From NCBI GenBank assembly GCA_003565555.1, contig PXBH01000028.1, positions 1 through 60,865 on the forward strand: DNA of 60,865 bases, read 5' to 3'. The number at the start of each line of letters is the position of its first letter. Positions within the stretch are counted from its first letter, which is position 1. The notes beneath the pieces are model-generated. The model made no database searches and was not told the DNA's origin. It saw nothing but the letters and a program-made list of their open reading frames with translations. The DNA is from Cryomorphaceae bacterium (GTDB lineage: Bacteria; Bacteroidota; Bacteroidia; Flavobacteriales_D; Cryomorphaceae). Positions 8,379 to 17,600 of the stretch are shown here, in pieces. Position numbers and translations under genes: made by a program.

Positions 8379-9329
8379 TTGAGCGAACGTATTATACCCA
8401 TTGAAGAGATCGATCCCCGAGAACTGTTCGGGGTGAACAACAAGAAATTTCAATTTCTCGTTAGGCATTTTCCGAAGCTCAAGATTATCGCGCGCGGAGA
8501 CATGCTCAAAGCCATCGGAGATGAGGAGGAACTCGACGTATTTGAGCAAAAAATTCAACTCATCACTGCCCACCTCAGAAAGTATAACCGACTCACCGAG
8601 AGCAATATTGAGCGACTGCTCGGTGAGAACGGCGCCGAAGTGATGAAAGACGGCAGCGGAGATGCCGTACTCGTTTACGGCAACAGCGGTCTGCAGGTGA
8701 AAGCCCGCACCGCTAATCAGCGCCGCATGGTGGAAGCATGCGAAAAGAACGATATGGTCTTTGCCATAGGGCCCGCCGGTACCGGAAAGACCTATACAGC
8801 CGTGGCTCTCGCCGTGAGATCCCTTAAAAACAAAGAGGTACGCAGGATCATTCTCACGCGCCCGGCGGTGGAGGCCGGTGAGAACCTCGGCTTTCTGCCG
8901 GGTGATCTCAAAGATAAACTCGACCCTTACCTCCAGCCGCTCTATGACGCCCTCCGCGATATGATCCCTCCGGAGCGTCTGCGCGACTTTTTGGAAGCCG
9001 GTGTAATTCAGATTGCTCCGCTTGCCTATATGCGCGGCCGAACCCTGGATAAGGCTTTTGTGATTTTGGATGAAGCGCAGAATGCCACCACCGCTCAACT
9101 CAAAATGTTTCTCACACGGATGGGCCAAACCGCGAAGTTTGTAATCACCGGCGACCTCACGCAAATCGATTTGCCGAAAAGGCAACACAGCGGTCTGGAA
9201 CGCTCAGCCGATTATCTCAAGGACGTAAAAGGCATCGGGTTTGTGCACCTGAATGAAAAAGACGTGATCCGTCACCCGCTGGTAAAGAGCATCATCCGCG
9301 CCTTTGAAAAAGAAAACGACAACCATTGA
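8379..9329 (+). CDS. phoH: PhoH family ATPase
   Basis: PhoH/YbeZ-type P-loop ATPase, linked in other bacteria to RNA and ribosome metabolism and phosphate stress; 316 residues, cytoplasmic. An N-terminal KH-like region (residues about 10-70) is followed by Walker A GPAGTGKT (131-138), the RPAVEAGENLGFLPGD segment, PLAYMRGRTL, Walker B FVILDEAQN (about 227-235), and GDLTQIDLP. The start is TTG at 8379: the conserved N-terminus (IIPIEEIDPRELFGVNN) begins directly after it and no ATG is available. The stop overlaps the region of the purC start (see next entry), so the pair is likely co-transcribed. Confidence 0.92.
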   Translation: MSERIIPIEEIDPRELFGVNNKKFQFLVRHFPKLKIIARGDMLKAIGDEEELDVFEQKIQLITAHLRKYNRLTESNIERLLGENGAEVMKDGSGDAVLVYGNSGLQVKARTANQRRMVEACEKNDMVFAIGPAGTGKTYTAVALAVRSLKNKEVRRIILTRPAVEAGENLGFLPGDLKDKLDPYLQPLYDALRDMIPPERLRDFLEAGVIQIAPLAYMRGRTLDKAFVILDEAQNATTAQLKMFLTRMGQTAKFVITGDLTQIDLPKRQHSGLERSADYLKDVKGIGFVHLNEKDVIRHPLVKSIIRAFEKENDNH

Positions 9330-9331
9330 AA

Positions 9332-10288
9332 ATGACCGCAGAGACCCGGGAAAAAATGAACCTTCAGGGAGTGACGGATGTGTACTACGGCAAAGTACGC
9401 GATGTGTATTACTTCGAAGATGACCTTGTGGTCATGGCGGCGAGCAACCGCATCTCCGCCTTTGATGTGATCCTTCCCCGACCGATTCCGTTCAAAGGCG
9501 CCGTGCTCAATAAGGTGGCTGCCAAATTTTTGAAAGCTACCGAAGACATTTGCCCAAATTGGCTCCTCGGCACCCCGGCGCCCCATGTGGCGGTGGGCAG
9601 ACGATGCAATCCTTTCCGCGTCGAAATGGTGATACGCGGTTACCTCACCGGGCACGCATGGCGAACCTATAATTCCGGTGAGCGCATGCTCTGCGGCGTC
9701 CGAATGCCCGACGGGCTCAAAGAGCACGACCGATTTCCCGAACCCATCATTACCCCTGCCGTCAAGGCGGAAGAGGGCCACGATGAAGACATCTCACGCG
9801 AAGACCTCTTGGCCCGCGGCATTGTGCCGGAAGCGGCCTATCGGCAAATGGAGGCCTATACCCGCGCACTCTTCGCACGCGGTACGGAGATGGCTGCGGA
9901 AAAAGGGCTCATCCTGGTCGATACCAAATACGAGTTCGGCAGCTACCGGGGAGAGGTGATGCTGATGGATGAGGTGCATACGCCGGACTCTTCCCGGTAT
10001 TTTTACGCGGAAGGCTATGCCGAAAGGCAAAAGCGGGGGGAGGCCCAAAAGCAGCTTTCCAAGGAGTTCGTTCGCGAATGGCTCCTCGATAACGGGTTTA
10101 GCGGAAAAGCAGGTCAGACCGTCCCGGAAATGACCCCGGAGAAGGTGAAGGAAATCAGCACGCGCTACATCGAACTTTACGAGCGCATCACGGGCGAGAC
10201 ATTCGACGCTGCTTCCATGCACACCGATGCACCGGAAACCCTTCGCCGCACGGAGGATTTTCTGAAAGGTTTGCGACGGAGGGCCTGA
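9332..10288 (+). CDS. purC: SAICAR synthetase
   Basis: Phosphoribosylaminoimidazole-succinocarboxamide synthase of de novo purine synthesis (CAIR + aspartate + ATP to SAICAR); about 318 residues, the longer form of the family. Seen: GKVRDVYYFEDD (nucleotide loop), ASNRISAFDVILPRPIP, VIRGYLTGHAW, LVDTKYEFG, DEVHTPDSSRY and KQLSKEFVREWL, all typical. I use the ATG at 9332; a TTG at 9326 that overlaps the phoH stop as TTGA is an alternative and would add two residues. It is convergent with the PagL-like gene, with a 75-nt gap holding a small GC-rich hairpin but no T-run. Confidence 0.95.
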   Translation: MTAETREKMNLQGVTDVYYGKVRDVYYFEDDLVVMAASNRISAFDVILPRPIPFKGAVLNKVAAKFLKATEDICPNWLLGTPAPHVAVGRRCNPFRVEMVIRGYLTGHAWRTYNSGERMLCGVRMPDGLKEHDRFPEPIITPAVKAEEGHDEDISREDLLARGIVPEAAYRQMEAYTRALFARGTEMAAEKGLILVDTKYEFGSYRGEVMLMDEVHTPDSSRYFYAEGYAERQKRGEAQKQLSKEFVREWLLDNGFSGKAGQTVPEMTPEKVKEISTRYIELYERITGETFDAASMHTDAPETLRRTEDFLKGLRRRA

Positions 10289-10363
10289 ATCTTTGTGCAG
10301 CCCCGCAGCCGCATCGGCGCGGCTGTATTCGTCATCGAATCCGCTGAACCCTCCGGCCTTGTG

Positions 10364-11485
10364 CTACAGGAACCGCGTAATCCGCAGATCGATAAAATCC
10401 GCTACATGCCCGTGGGCCTTGAAACCGATGCCCGTGCCCCAGTGCTCCGTTGCGCGGTACACCAAGCCGTAGCGCTGGTACACATCCCGCGGCTCATTCG
10501 GCGGTTTGTGCAGGTAAACCCCGAGTTGCTGACTGAAAATAAATTTTCCCAAAAGGAACTCATGCCCCGCGGCAATACCCCCGAGAAGCTGCCCTGAGAA
10601 ACTGCGCTCCCCACCTTCGCGCAGGGGGTAGCTCCCGTGCACCCCCCATTCGGTAGCGATAGTGAGGGCGCTGAGCCGCGCCACCTGCGCGCTGTACTTG
10701 ACTTCAGCACCGCCGATGCCCGTCAAGACCCTGTTGCGTGTCTTGTCAAAACTTCCGAACGCGGTGATGTCTGTTCTGCGTTGCGGCGGTCCGAGGGAGC
10801 GCCACGGTTTTTTTTCACGCGGTGTATCGGCTATGGGATGGGGGCTGTAGCTCAGCCCGGCGGCGAGCGTGGGCCAGTTGATTCCCTTGTTGGGCTGCCT
10901 GATGCTCCCGTTCGAAATGTGGTTGTAACGCCCCGAAAGGTGGACCTGCCAGTGGGGGTTCAGTTTTTTCCTCGCGGTAATACCCACTGTGAGCGGAAAG
11001 GCAATGCGCGTGCTGTAGCTCAGGTTTTCGGGGTTGGTGACAGGGTCGTGCGGGCGATTCTGGTAGGACAGCCCCATGGCTCCGCGCACGCTGAACCGAA
11101 GCTTTTTGCTCACCCTGAATTCCGGCTCGATGAAGTACTGTCCCGTCACCCCCGCACCCAGCACCTGCCGGTTGTCAAAATCCCAAAACCCGAGTGACCA
11201 GCCGCGGCGCAGATTACAGTTGCATCGGTCCCATACGGCTTGGGAGGCCGCGTACTTTCCGAAATCTACTTCGAACCCCCACGGGTAAGAATCTTCGATG
11301 GCCCGGATGTCGCGGCTGTGTATGATGATAAATCCGTAGTGGAGCCGCCCTTCGAAGTAGACGGCCGCGCCGAGGGTGTCGGGTGCAGGTGATTCCCCTT
11401 CCTCCGGGGAGAAAGGCTGCGCGCCGACTGCCGGTATGAGCAGGGGGCAGCACATCAACAGCCATATGAAGGGGCACCGAATCAC
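10364..11485 (-). CDS. PagL-like lipid A 3-O-deacylase / outer-membrane acyloxyacyl hydrolase
   Basis: A predicted outer-membrane protein of 373 residues. The signal peptide is about residues 1-22 (ending VGAQ), followed by amphipathic strands. The segment RYNHISNGSIRQPNKGINW contains the PagL catalytic pair: H179 and S181 in H-x-S-N-G. PagL removes the 3-O acyl chain of lipid A and so remodels the outer leaflet. PagL proper is near 170 residues; here the N-terminal half fits the barrel family and the C-terminal 150 residues form a second strand-rich region, as in larger Bacteroidota members. The start is GTG (11485); an ATG ten codons later would shorten the signal peptide. It ends RITRFL, an aromatic-rich barrel terminus. 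Confidence 0.75.
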   Translation of the reverse strand: MIRCPFIWLLMCCPLLIPAVGAQPFSPEEGESPAPDTLGAAVYFEGRLHYGFIIIHSRDIRAIEDSYPWGFEVDFGKYAASQAVWDRCNCNLRRGWSLGFWDFDNRQVLGAGVTGQYFIEPEFRVSKKLRFSVRGAMGLSYQNRPHDPVTNPENLSYSTRIAFPLTVGITARKKLNPHWQVHLSGRYNHISNGSIRQPNKGINWPTLAAGLSYSPHPIADTPREKKPWRSLGPPQRRTDITAFGSFDKTRNRVLTGIGGAEVKYSAQVARLSALTIATEWGVHGSYPLREGGERSFSGQLLGGIAAGHEFLLGKFIFSQQLGVYLHKPPNEPRDVYQRYGLVYRATEHWGTGIGFKAHGHVADFIDLRITRFL

Positions 11486-11514
11486 GCTGAGCGAAAGTGC
11501 AAAATATCACCCGA

Positions 11515-11544
11515 TTTGCACCGCTTAGCACCGTTTTTTCTTTG
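11515..11544 (+). promoter_or_regulatory. Candidate promoter for the GH31 gene
   Basis: TTTG at 11515-11518, an 18-nt spacer, then TTTCTTTG at 11537-11544, one mismatch from TAnnTTTG. The spacer is at the short end of the usual range. The ATG at 11576 lies 31 nt further on. Confidence 0.33.
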
Positions 11545-11575
11545 CCGTAGCGGCTTACCGGTGTAAATTGCGGTC

Positions 11576-13951
11576 ATGATCAGTATAGGAGACGCAGACC
11601 GAATTGAACAAGAGGGCCCTTACCTTCAAATGACCACCGCCGCCGCCGATGTAAGGCTCGCGATGTACAATGATACGACCTTCCGGGTGCAGATTTGCCG
11701 AAAGGGAGCGCCCTTCCGGGAAACTTCATACGCCTGTCCGCAACTGCCCGAACCCCGCCGTTTTGATTTTTCCCGAAAGGGGGATACCCTCACCGCCGAA
11801 ACGCCCGCCATGCGGTTGGTGATCGGGACCCGGCCCTTCAGGGTGCGGCTTGAAGCTCCCGACGGTACCGTGCTGTCTGAGGACGATCCCGGTCTGGGTA
11901 CGGTATGGGACGGCACGGAGGTGACCGCTTATAAGACCCTGCAGCCGGGGGAGCGATTCTTCGGGCTGGGGGAGAAGACCGGCGGCCTCGATAAGGCGGG
12001 AAAGCAATACCGAAATTGGAATACCGATGCCTTCGGGTACGGGCAGAGTACCGATCCGCTTTACGTGTCCTGCCCCTTCTACATGGGCCTGAGCCACGAA
12101 CGGCCCTACGGTATATTTCTGAACAATGCTGCCGAAACGGTCTTCAATTTCGGCGCGGCCAATGACCGCTTCAGTTTCTTCAGCGCCCGCCGCGGAGAGA
12201 TGGATTACTTCCTCTTTGCCGGGCCCGAACCCGAAGACATCCTGCGCGACTACACCGCCCTGACCGGCCGATCGCCGCTCCCTCCGCTTTGGAGCCTCGG
12301 ATTTCAGCAATGCCGCTACAGCTACTACCCTGCTTCGGAAATCCTTCGCGTGGCCAAGACCTTCCGGGAGCGCGAAATTCCGGCCGATGTGCTCTACTTC
12401 GATATCCACTACATGCAAGATTACAAGGTCTTTACCTGGCATAAGGACCGGTTTCCCGACCCGAAAGGACTGATTTCCGAACTGAAGGAGCTGGGATTCA
12501 AGACAGTGGTGATTCTCGATCCGGGAGTGAAAGATGAGCAAGGTTATGAAGCCTTTGATGAAGGCAGTGCCCGCGACGTATTTGTAAAATATCCGGACGG
12601 CAAGCCCTACCGCGGCGCGGCTTGGCCGGGATGGTGCCGTTTTCCCGATTTTACCGATCCCGAGGTGCGTGCGTGGTGGGCCGATTCAGTAGCGGAGATG
12701 GGCGAAAGCGGGATAGACGGATTTTGGAACGATATGAATGAACCGGCCGTGTGGGGGCATTTTACGCCTGACATCCTTAAATTTTCCCTCGACGGCGCCG
12801 GCGGCAACCACAAAGATGCCCACAATGTATACGGCATGCAGATGGCCCGCGCCACCCGCGAAGGGGCCGAGAAGGCCCTCGGCGGCAAGCGCCCCTTCAT
12901 CCTCACGCGGGCTACTTTTTCCGGCGGGCAGCGCGACAGCGCCGTGTGGACCGGCGACAATTACTCTGACGATACCCACATGCTTCTCGGGGCCCGGATG
13001 GTGAGCGGAATGGGAATCTCCGGCTTTCCCTTTGCGGGAAATGATGTGGGAGGTTTCACCGGTGATGCCGGATCGGCGCTCTACAAGCGTTGGATCGCCT
13101 ACGCGGCGTTTCACCCCATGATGCGCGCCCACAGCATGATCAATTCCAAGGCGGCGGAGCCCTGGTCATTCGGTGAGGAGTGCACCGAAGTGGCCCGAAA
13201 TTACATCCGCCTGCGTTACCGTCTGCTTCCCCACCTTTACTCCCTGTTTTATGAAGCTTCGCAAAACGGAATGCCCCCCGTGCGCTCCCTGCTCTTCCGC
13301 TACTACAGCGAATGGAAGGTATTCAGTCCCGATTTTGAAAACCAATTTCTTCTCGGAGACCACCTGCTGATTTGTCCCGTCCGCTCAGATGCGGAGCTGG
13401 CTAAAGTGTACCTGCCCGAGGGGCGTTGGTACAACTTTTTTAATGATACGGTCTTTGAAGGGGGACAAGAGCATTTGGTGGAACTGCAACGCGATACCAT
13501 CCCTGTTTTCGCCAAAGCGGGGGGCATCATTCCCGAACAAAATGCAGTTCAGCACACCGATGCACCTTCCGACGGCCTGCTGCGCATTCACCTCTACGCC
13601 GGAGGATCGGGGAGGTATACGCTATACGAAGACGACGGAATTACCGCAGGCGGGTCCTCCGTGCGGCGCACCCTCTCCTTTGACGGAAGGGAGCTGACCA
13701 TCGGGCGCGCCGAGGGCGAATTCACCTCCGTGCGGCAAAGGGTGCGGATATACCTGCACGGAGCAAGACCGGAAAAAGCCGCCGTGAACGATGTCGCCGA
13801 AAAAATAATCGCGGAGGACTTCCGATTTCTCGATGCAATATCTAATTTTGACCCCTACGAAAACTACCCGGAGGCTGCAAAGGTTATTGAAAACCTGTCT
13901 TATGCGGAAGCCGGTTACGGACCCGAAGAAATCCGTATCTCCTTCGATTGA
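11576..13951 (+). CDS. GH31 alpha-glucosidase
   Basis: Glycoside hydrolase family 31 enzyme of 791 residues; it releases glucose or related sugars from the non-reducing ends of alpha-glucans. Seen: the N-terminal beta-sandwich (GERFFGLGEKTGGLDKAGKQ, about residues 120-145), the catalytic barrel opening PPLWSLGFQQCRYSYYP, the nucleophile motif GFWNDMNEP (D386), the acid/base region VWTGDN, and FPFAGNDVGGF. C-terminal DUF5110-like beta domains follow. No signal peptide is evident, so probably cytoplasmic. It sits upstream of a CBM48 protein and within 7 kb of a GlgE/GlgB operon, which fits glycogen or maltodextrin metabolism. Exact linkage preference cannot be read from sequence alone. Confidence 0.93.
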   Translation: MISIGDADRIEQEGPYLQMTTAAADVRLAMYNDTTFRVQICRKGAPFRETSYACPQLPEPRRFDFSRKGDTLTAETPAMRLVIGTRPFRVRLEAPDGTVLSEDDPGLGTVWDGTEVTAYKTLQPGERFFGLGEKTGGLDKAGKQYRNWNTDAFGYGQSTDPLYVSCPFYMGLSHERPYGIFLNNAAETVFNFGAANDRFSFFSARRGEMDYFLFAGPEPEDILRDYTALTGRSPLPPLWSLGFQQCRYSYYPASEILRVAKTFREREIPADVLYFDIHYMQDYKVFTWHKDRFPDPKGLISELKELGFKTVVILDPGVKDEQGYEAFDEGSARDVFVKYPDGKPYRGAAWPGWCRFPDFTDPEVRAWWADSVAEMGESGIDGFWNDMNEPAVWGHFTPDILKFSLDGAGGNHKDAHNVYGMQMARATREGAEKALGGKRPFILTRATFSGGQRDSAVWTGDNYSDDTHMLLGARMVSGMGISGFPFAGNDVGGFTGDAGSALYKRWIAYAAFHPMMRAHSMINSKAAEPWSFGEECTEVARNYIRLRYRLLPHLYSLFYEASQNGMPPVRSLLFRYYSEWKVFSPDFENQFLLGDHLLICPVRSDAELAKVYLPEGRWYNFFNDTVFEGGQEHLVELQRDTIPVFAKAGGIIPEQNAVQHTDAPSDGLLRIHLYAGGSGRYTLYEDDGITAGGSSVRRTLSFDGRELTIGRAEGEFTSVRQRVRIYLHGARPEKAAVNDVAEKIIAEDFRFLDAISNFDPYENYPEAAKVIENLSYAEAGYGPEEIRISFD

Positions 13952-13967
13952 TTTAACGATAATTTAA

Positions 13968-14000
13968 CAAAGTGTTATGACGACACTTTGAAATTTTTTT
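13968..14000 (+). terminator. Candidate terminator or operator after GH31
   Basis: Perfect 8-bp inverted repeat CAAAGTGT/ACACTTTG with a 7-nt loop, followed three bases later by a run of seven T. It lies 17 nt after the GH31 stop and 38 nt before the CBM48 start. The stem is AT-rich and weak, so it could instead be a protein-binding palindrome. Confidence 0.42.
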
Positions 14001-14037
14001 GTTTCCTTTGCGGCGAATTTGAATTCAACCTAAAGTT

Positions 14038-14343
14038 ATGATTAAAAAGCAGTTTCTAAAAACGAAACCGGTTTGCAAGGTTACCTTCACCGTTCCCACA
14101 GACGCGGTTGGTGAAGTGGAAAAAGTACAGTTGGTAGGTGATTTCAGCCAATGGCTCGAGGCACCCATCGACATGAAAAAGAACAAAGACGGCAGCTTCA
14201 AAACTACCGTGAATCTTGAAACAGGCAAAGAGTACCAGTTCCGTTACTTCATTGACGGTCAGCGCTGGGAAAATGACGGTGAGGCCGATGCCTACCGTCC
14301 TGCAGGCGTATCTTACGATGACAATTCCGTAGTTACCGTCTGA
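14038..14343 (+). CDS. Stand-alone CBM48 / isoamylase early-set domain protein
   Basis: A 101-residue protein that is nearly nothing but one early-set (CBM48/AMPK-beta-like glycogen-binding) domain. The fold signature is KVQLVGDFSQWLEAPIDM followed by the strands FKTTVNLETGKEYQFRYFIDG. The W in FSQW and the FRYFIDG strand are the usual carbohydrate-facing positions. There is no enzyme domain, signal peptide or membrane segment, so it probably binds alpha-glucan or regulates or targets a glucan enzyme. It lies just after the GH31 gene and is closed by a strong terminator. A similar domain forms the N-terminus of GlgB encoded 7 kb away. Confidence 0.88.
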   Translation: MIKKQFLKTKPVCKVTFTVPTDAVGEVEKVQLVGDFSQWLEAPIDMKKNKDGSFKTTVNLETGKEYQFRYFIDGQRWENDGEADAYRPAGVSYDDNSVVTV

Positions 14344-14366
14344 GCTGAAAAGCATTGAACCCAAAG

Positions 14367-14393
14367 GCCGGCACAGCGTTGCCGGCTTTTTTT
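14367..14393 (+). terminator. Intrinsic terminator after the CBM48 gene
   Basis: Perfect stem GCCGGC (14367-14372) / GCCGGC (14381-14386) with an 8-nt loop, followed by seven T. It lies 24 nt after the CBM48 stop. Confidence 0.8.
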
Positions 14394-14644
14394 GTGCCCG
14401 ATTTTGCGGATCTTCCGCGTTCCGTCCGCAACCGCTAATCCATATACCGACTTCCCGCCGCCGCCTGCACTTTCGGATACCGCACAAAATGCCTTAAGGC
14501 ACGACCTGACCGTAAGCCGTCAGGCCAAGTCCTGTCGCCCTGTTTGATACCCTCCGGTTTTACCCCGCCAACCGTTGAAAAAAGTTAAAAGAAGCAAAGA
14601 CCCGCGGACCTGACTTTTCTATCTTTCCGGGAAATATCCCAAAG
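14394..14644. other. Intergenic region before the T9SS metalloprotease
   Basis: No ORF with coding character. Near its end, TATCTTTC at 14620-14627 resembles the -7 box and is 17 nt before the ATG at 14645, but there is no TTG at -33. Otherwise I see nothing I can support. Confidence 0.4.
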
Positions 14645-17600
14645 ATGAAAACACTTTTCCGCTCAGCTCTCTTTGCCACCGTCTTCGCCCTGTGGCAAGG
14701 CGCAAGCGCTCAGGCACCCCAATCCGTGCCGGGCCCTGTCATCTCTTGCCCGCCGGGCCACCACACCGGGCACCACCACGTGCCCCTGCCGCCTTACATT
14801 GCCGAGAAACTGCAAGCCGCTGAGACGGGCCTTCGCGACGGGGATCCCTGTTCGGAGATTATTGTGAACTACAACGGCTTCAGTCCCGAAGCTGAGGCGG
14901 CCTTCGAGCACGCCAAGGGGATTTGGGAGCATGCCATCGTGAGCACGGTACCCATCATCATCGATGCGCAGTGGACAGACTTAGGTGACAATGTACTCGG
15001 TTCGGCGGGTCCGTCTTCATTATTTTGGGATTTTTCCGGGGCCCCGGACAACCGGATGTATCCTACCCCGCTTGCCAATGCCATCGCAGGGCAGGATATC
15101 ACCGGCGGCGGCCCGCATATTTTGGCCAATTTTAATTCGGAGTTTACCTGGTACTTCGGGACGGACGGCAACCCGCCCGGGGATCTTTTCGACTTTGTGA
15201 GTGTTGTGCTTCACGAGATCGGGCACGGCCTCGGCTTCACCACTTTTCGCGACTACGATGCGGATACGGGCGAAGGGACCATCGGCTTCGGAAACCCCGT
15301 GCGGTACTCGCGCTACAGCGAGAACCTACTTCTGGGCGAGGGCGGTACACCGCTGATCAATATCGGTGACGGAGTGCCTCTCGGTAATGCATTTACGAGC
15401 AACAACGTCTATTCCGCCTCGGCTTCCGCCATTGAAGCCAACGGTAACAGCGCTCCGCGCTACTACGCTCCGGAGGACTACTCGAGCTCGTCTATAGCGC
15501 ATTGGGATGAAGCCGATTTTCCTCCCGGAAATATCCACAGCCTCATGACCCCGCAAATCGGCCCCGGAGAGGCCATCCACAATCCCGGTCCGATCACCCT
15601 CGGCCTCTTTCAAGACATGGGTTGGGAACTCTGCCAAGACCTCGAAGACCAGCCCTGCACCGACTGGCAGGAGCCGGCTCCCGGACAGGGATGGCCGAAT
15701 TTTAATACGGTATTCGGCGGGGCACCTTGCGACGACGGCTCAGGATGTCCTTTCTATGAAATTCAAGGATTTGAAGTGTGGGGCGGAGAAGCGTATGCCA
15801 TCAACAACTTTGCAGAGGGAGGTACCTATACCTTCAGCATTTGCAACGGCCCCAATGCCGGCTCTTGGCCCGCAGAGTTTACCGTGATTGCCCCGAGCGG
15901 ACAGGTAGACGCATTCGGAAATACTACGGACTGCTCCCTGACCTGGACTGCATCCGAGTCGGGAACCTACTTGATCGTGATCACTGAAGTGGGTAATTGC
16001 GGGGAGGAGCTACTCGTTGACAACGGATGGCCCGCCATCACATGTGAGAGCGGTACAGAATGCATTGATACGGGCTGCTCCCTGCCCGATCTGGTGCTCG
16101 ACGGACCGTCCGTGATTTGTCAGAACCAGACCACCTCGGTGGCATTTGCAGATGATCCCGACGTGCCCGAAGGCGGCGGAGTAAGACTGCTCTTCGTCAA
16201 TACCCAATCGGGGACGGGAATCAATCTGAACGCTGTCGACATGCCTTACACATTCGACTATGACCTAAACGGACTGCTTTCCGCCAATGCCTTTGACTCT
16301 TTCGAAGGGGAATACACCATACAGGCCTTTCTGTATTCCGATCCGGCCAACATTGCCGGGTCGATTTGCGCCGTAGGTGAAAACCAAGTCACCGTAACCT
16401 TTCTCGGTGCGGATGACCCCGCCTGTGACGGATCACCCATCGGTGAATGTGCGGCAGCACCCCTCGTGGTGCAGGGAGGTACGGAAATTTGCCACGGTGA
16501 GACGACCACCCTTACGGGCGCTTTTCCGCCCGCAGTGCCTGACGGCGGCGGATTCCTCATTAATTTTTTCAATGTCGATACCGAGCAGGGAATCAGCTGG
16601 ACCAATCCGCCTTTCCCCGCCACCTTCGACAACGACCTGAACGGCCTTCTGTCCGCAAACGATTTCGACCCTTTTGAGGGCACTTATGAGGTGGAGATTT
16701 TCGTCTTTACCAATCCCGCTGACGTGGCAAACTCGCTCTGCGCATTCGGCGGGGCTTCCGTAACCCTCACTTTCATCGACCCTTCAGATCCCTTCTGCAG
16801 CGAAGATCCCGATCTCTGCGAAGTTGGGCCGCTCGCAGCGCAAGGCAGCGCATCCGCCTGCCCGGGCGAAACGATTACCCTGAATACCGTAGCGGTTCCT
16901 CAAGTGCCTGAGGGCGGCGGCCTCGGTATCCAGTTCTTCAATGTAGCTACCGAGGAAGCCGTAAACTGGACGGGCATCACATTGCCCGCCACCATCGACA
17001 ATGACCTGAACGGCCTCCTTTCGGCAAATGACATCGACCCTTTTGAAGGGGAGTACACGGCCTTGGTCTTTGCCTATACGAATCCTGCCGACATAAACGG
17101 AAGCATTTGCAGCGTGGGATTCCCGGCCCTGGCCTTGTTTTTCCTGACGGAAAACGATCCCGGTTGCGGCGAGGTTTCGGATCCCTGCTCGGCATCTCCC
17201 CTTACCGTGGTGGGCAGCGATGTGGCCTGCCCCGGGGAGACGATATCCCTCGCCACCCTGACACCTCCCGAGGTGCCAGCCGGCGGCGGCACGGCGCTGC
17301 TACTGGTCAATACGGATACGGAAGAACCCTATCTCTGGACGGATGTGGATATGCCCGTCACCTTCGATTCCGGCCTGAACGGCGTCCTGGCTGCCGACGG
17401 ATTGCCCCCTTTGACCGGACCTTACGGTGCGGATATCGTTGTGTATGCCGACGCGGCTGACATTGCGGGTTCCGTCTGTGCACAAGGACAGGTTCCCGTC
17501 TTCTTCACCTTTGCCGATACAGACCATCCGGACTGCAGCGGTGCCGAAGAACCGTGCACGGATTGGACGGACCCTTCGCCTACTTCGGGTTATACCTCGT

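Noticed and set aside
10306-10325. Hairpin CAGCCGC/GCGGCTG between purC and the PagL-like gene as terminator
   Set aside because: The 7-bp stem is not followed by a T-run on either strand, so there is too little to call a terminator.
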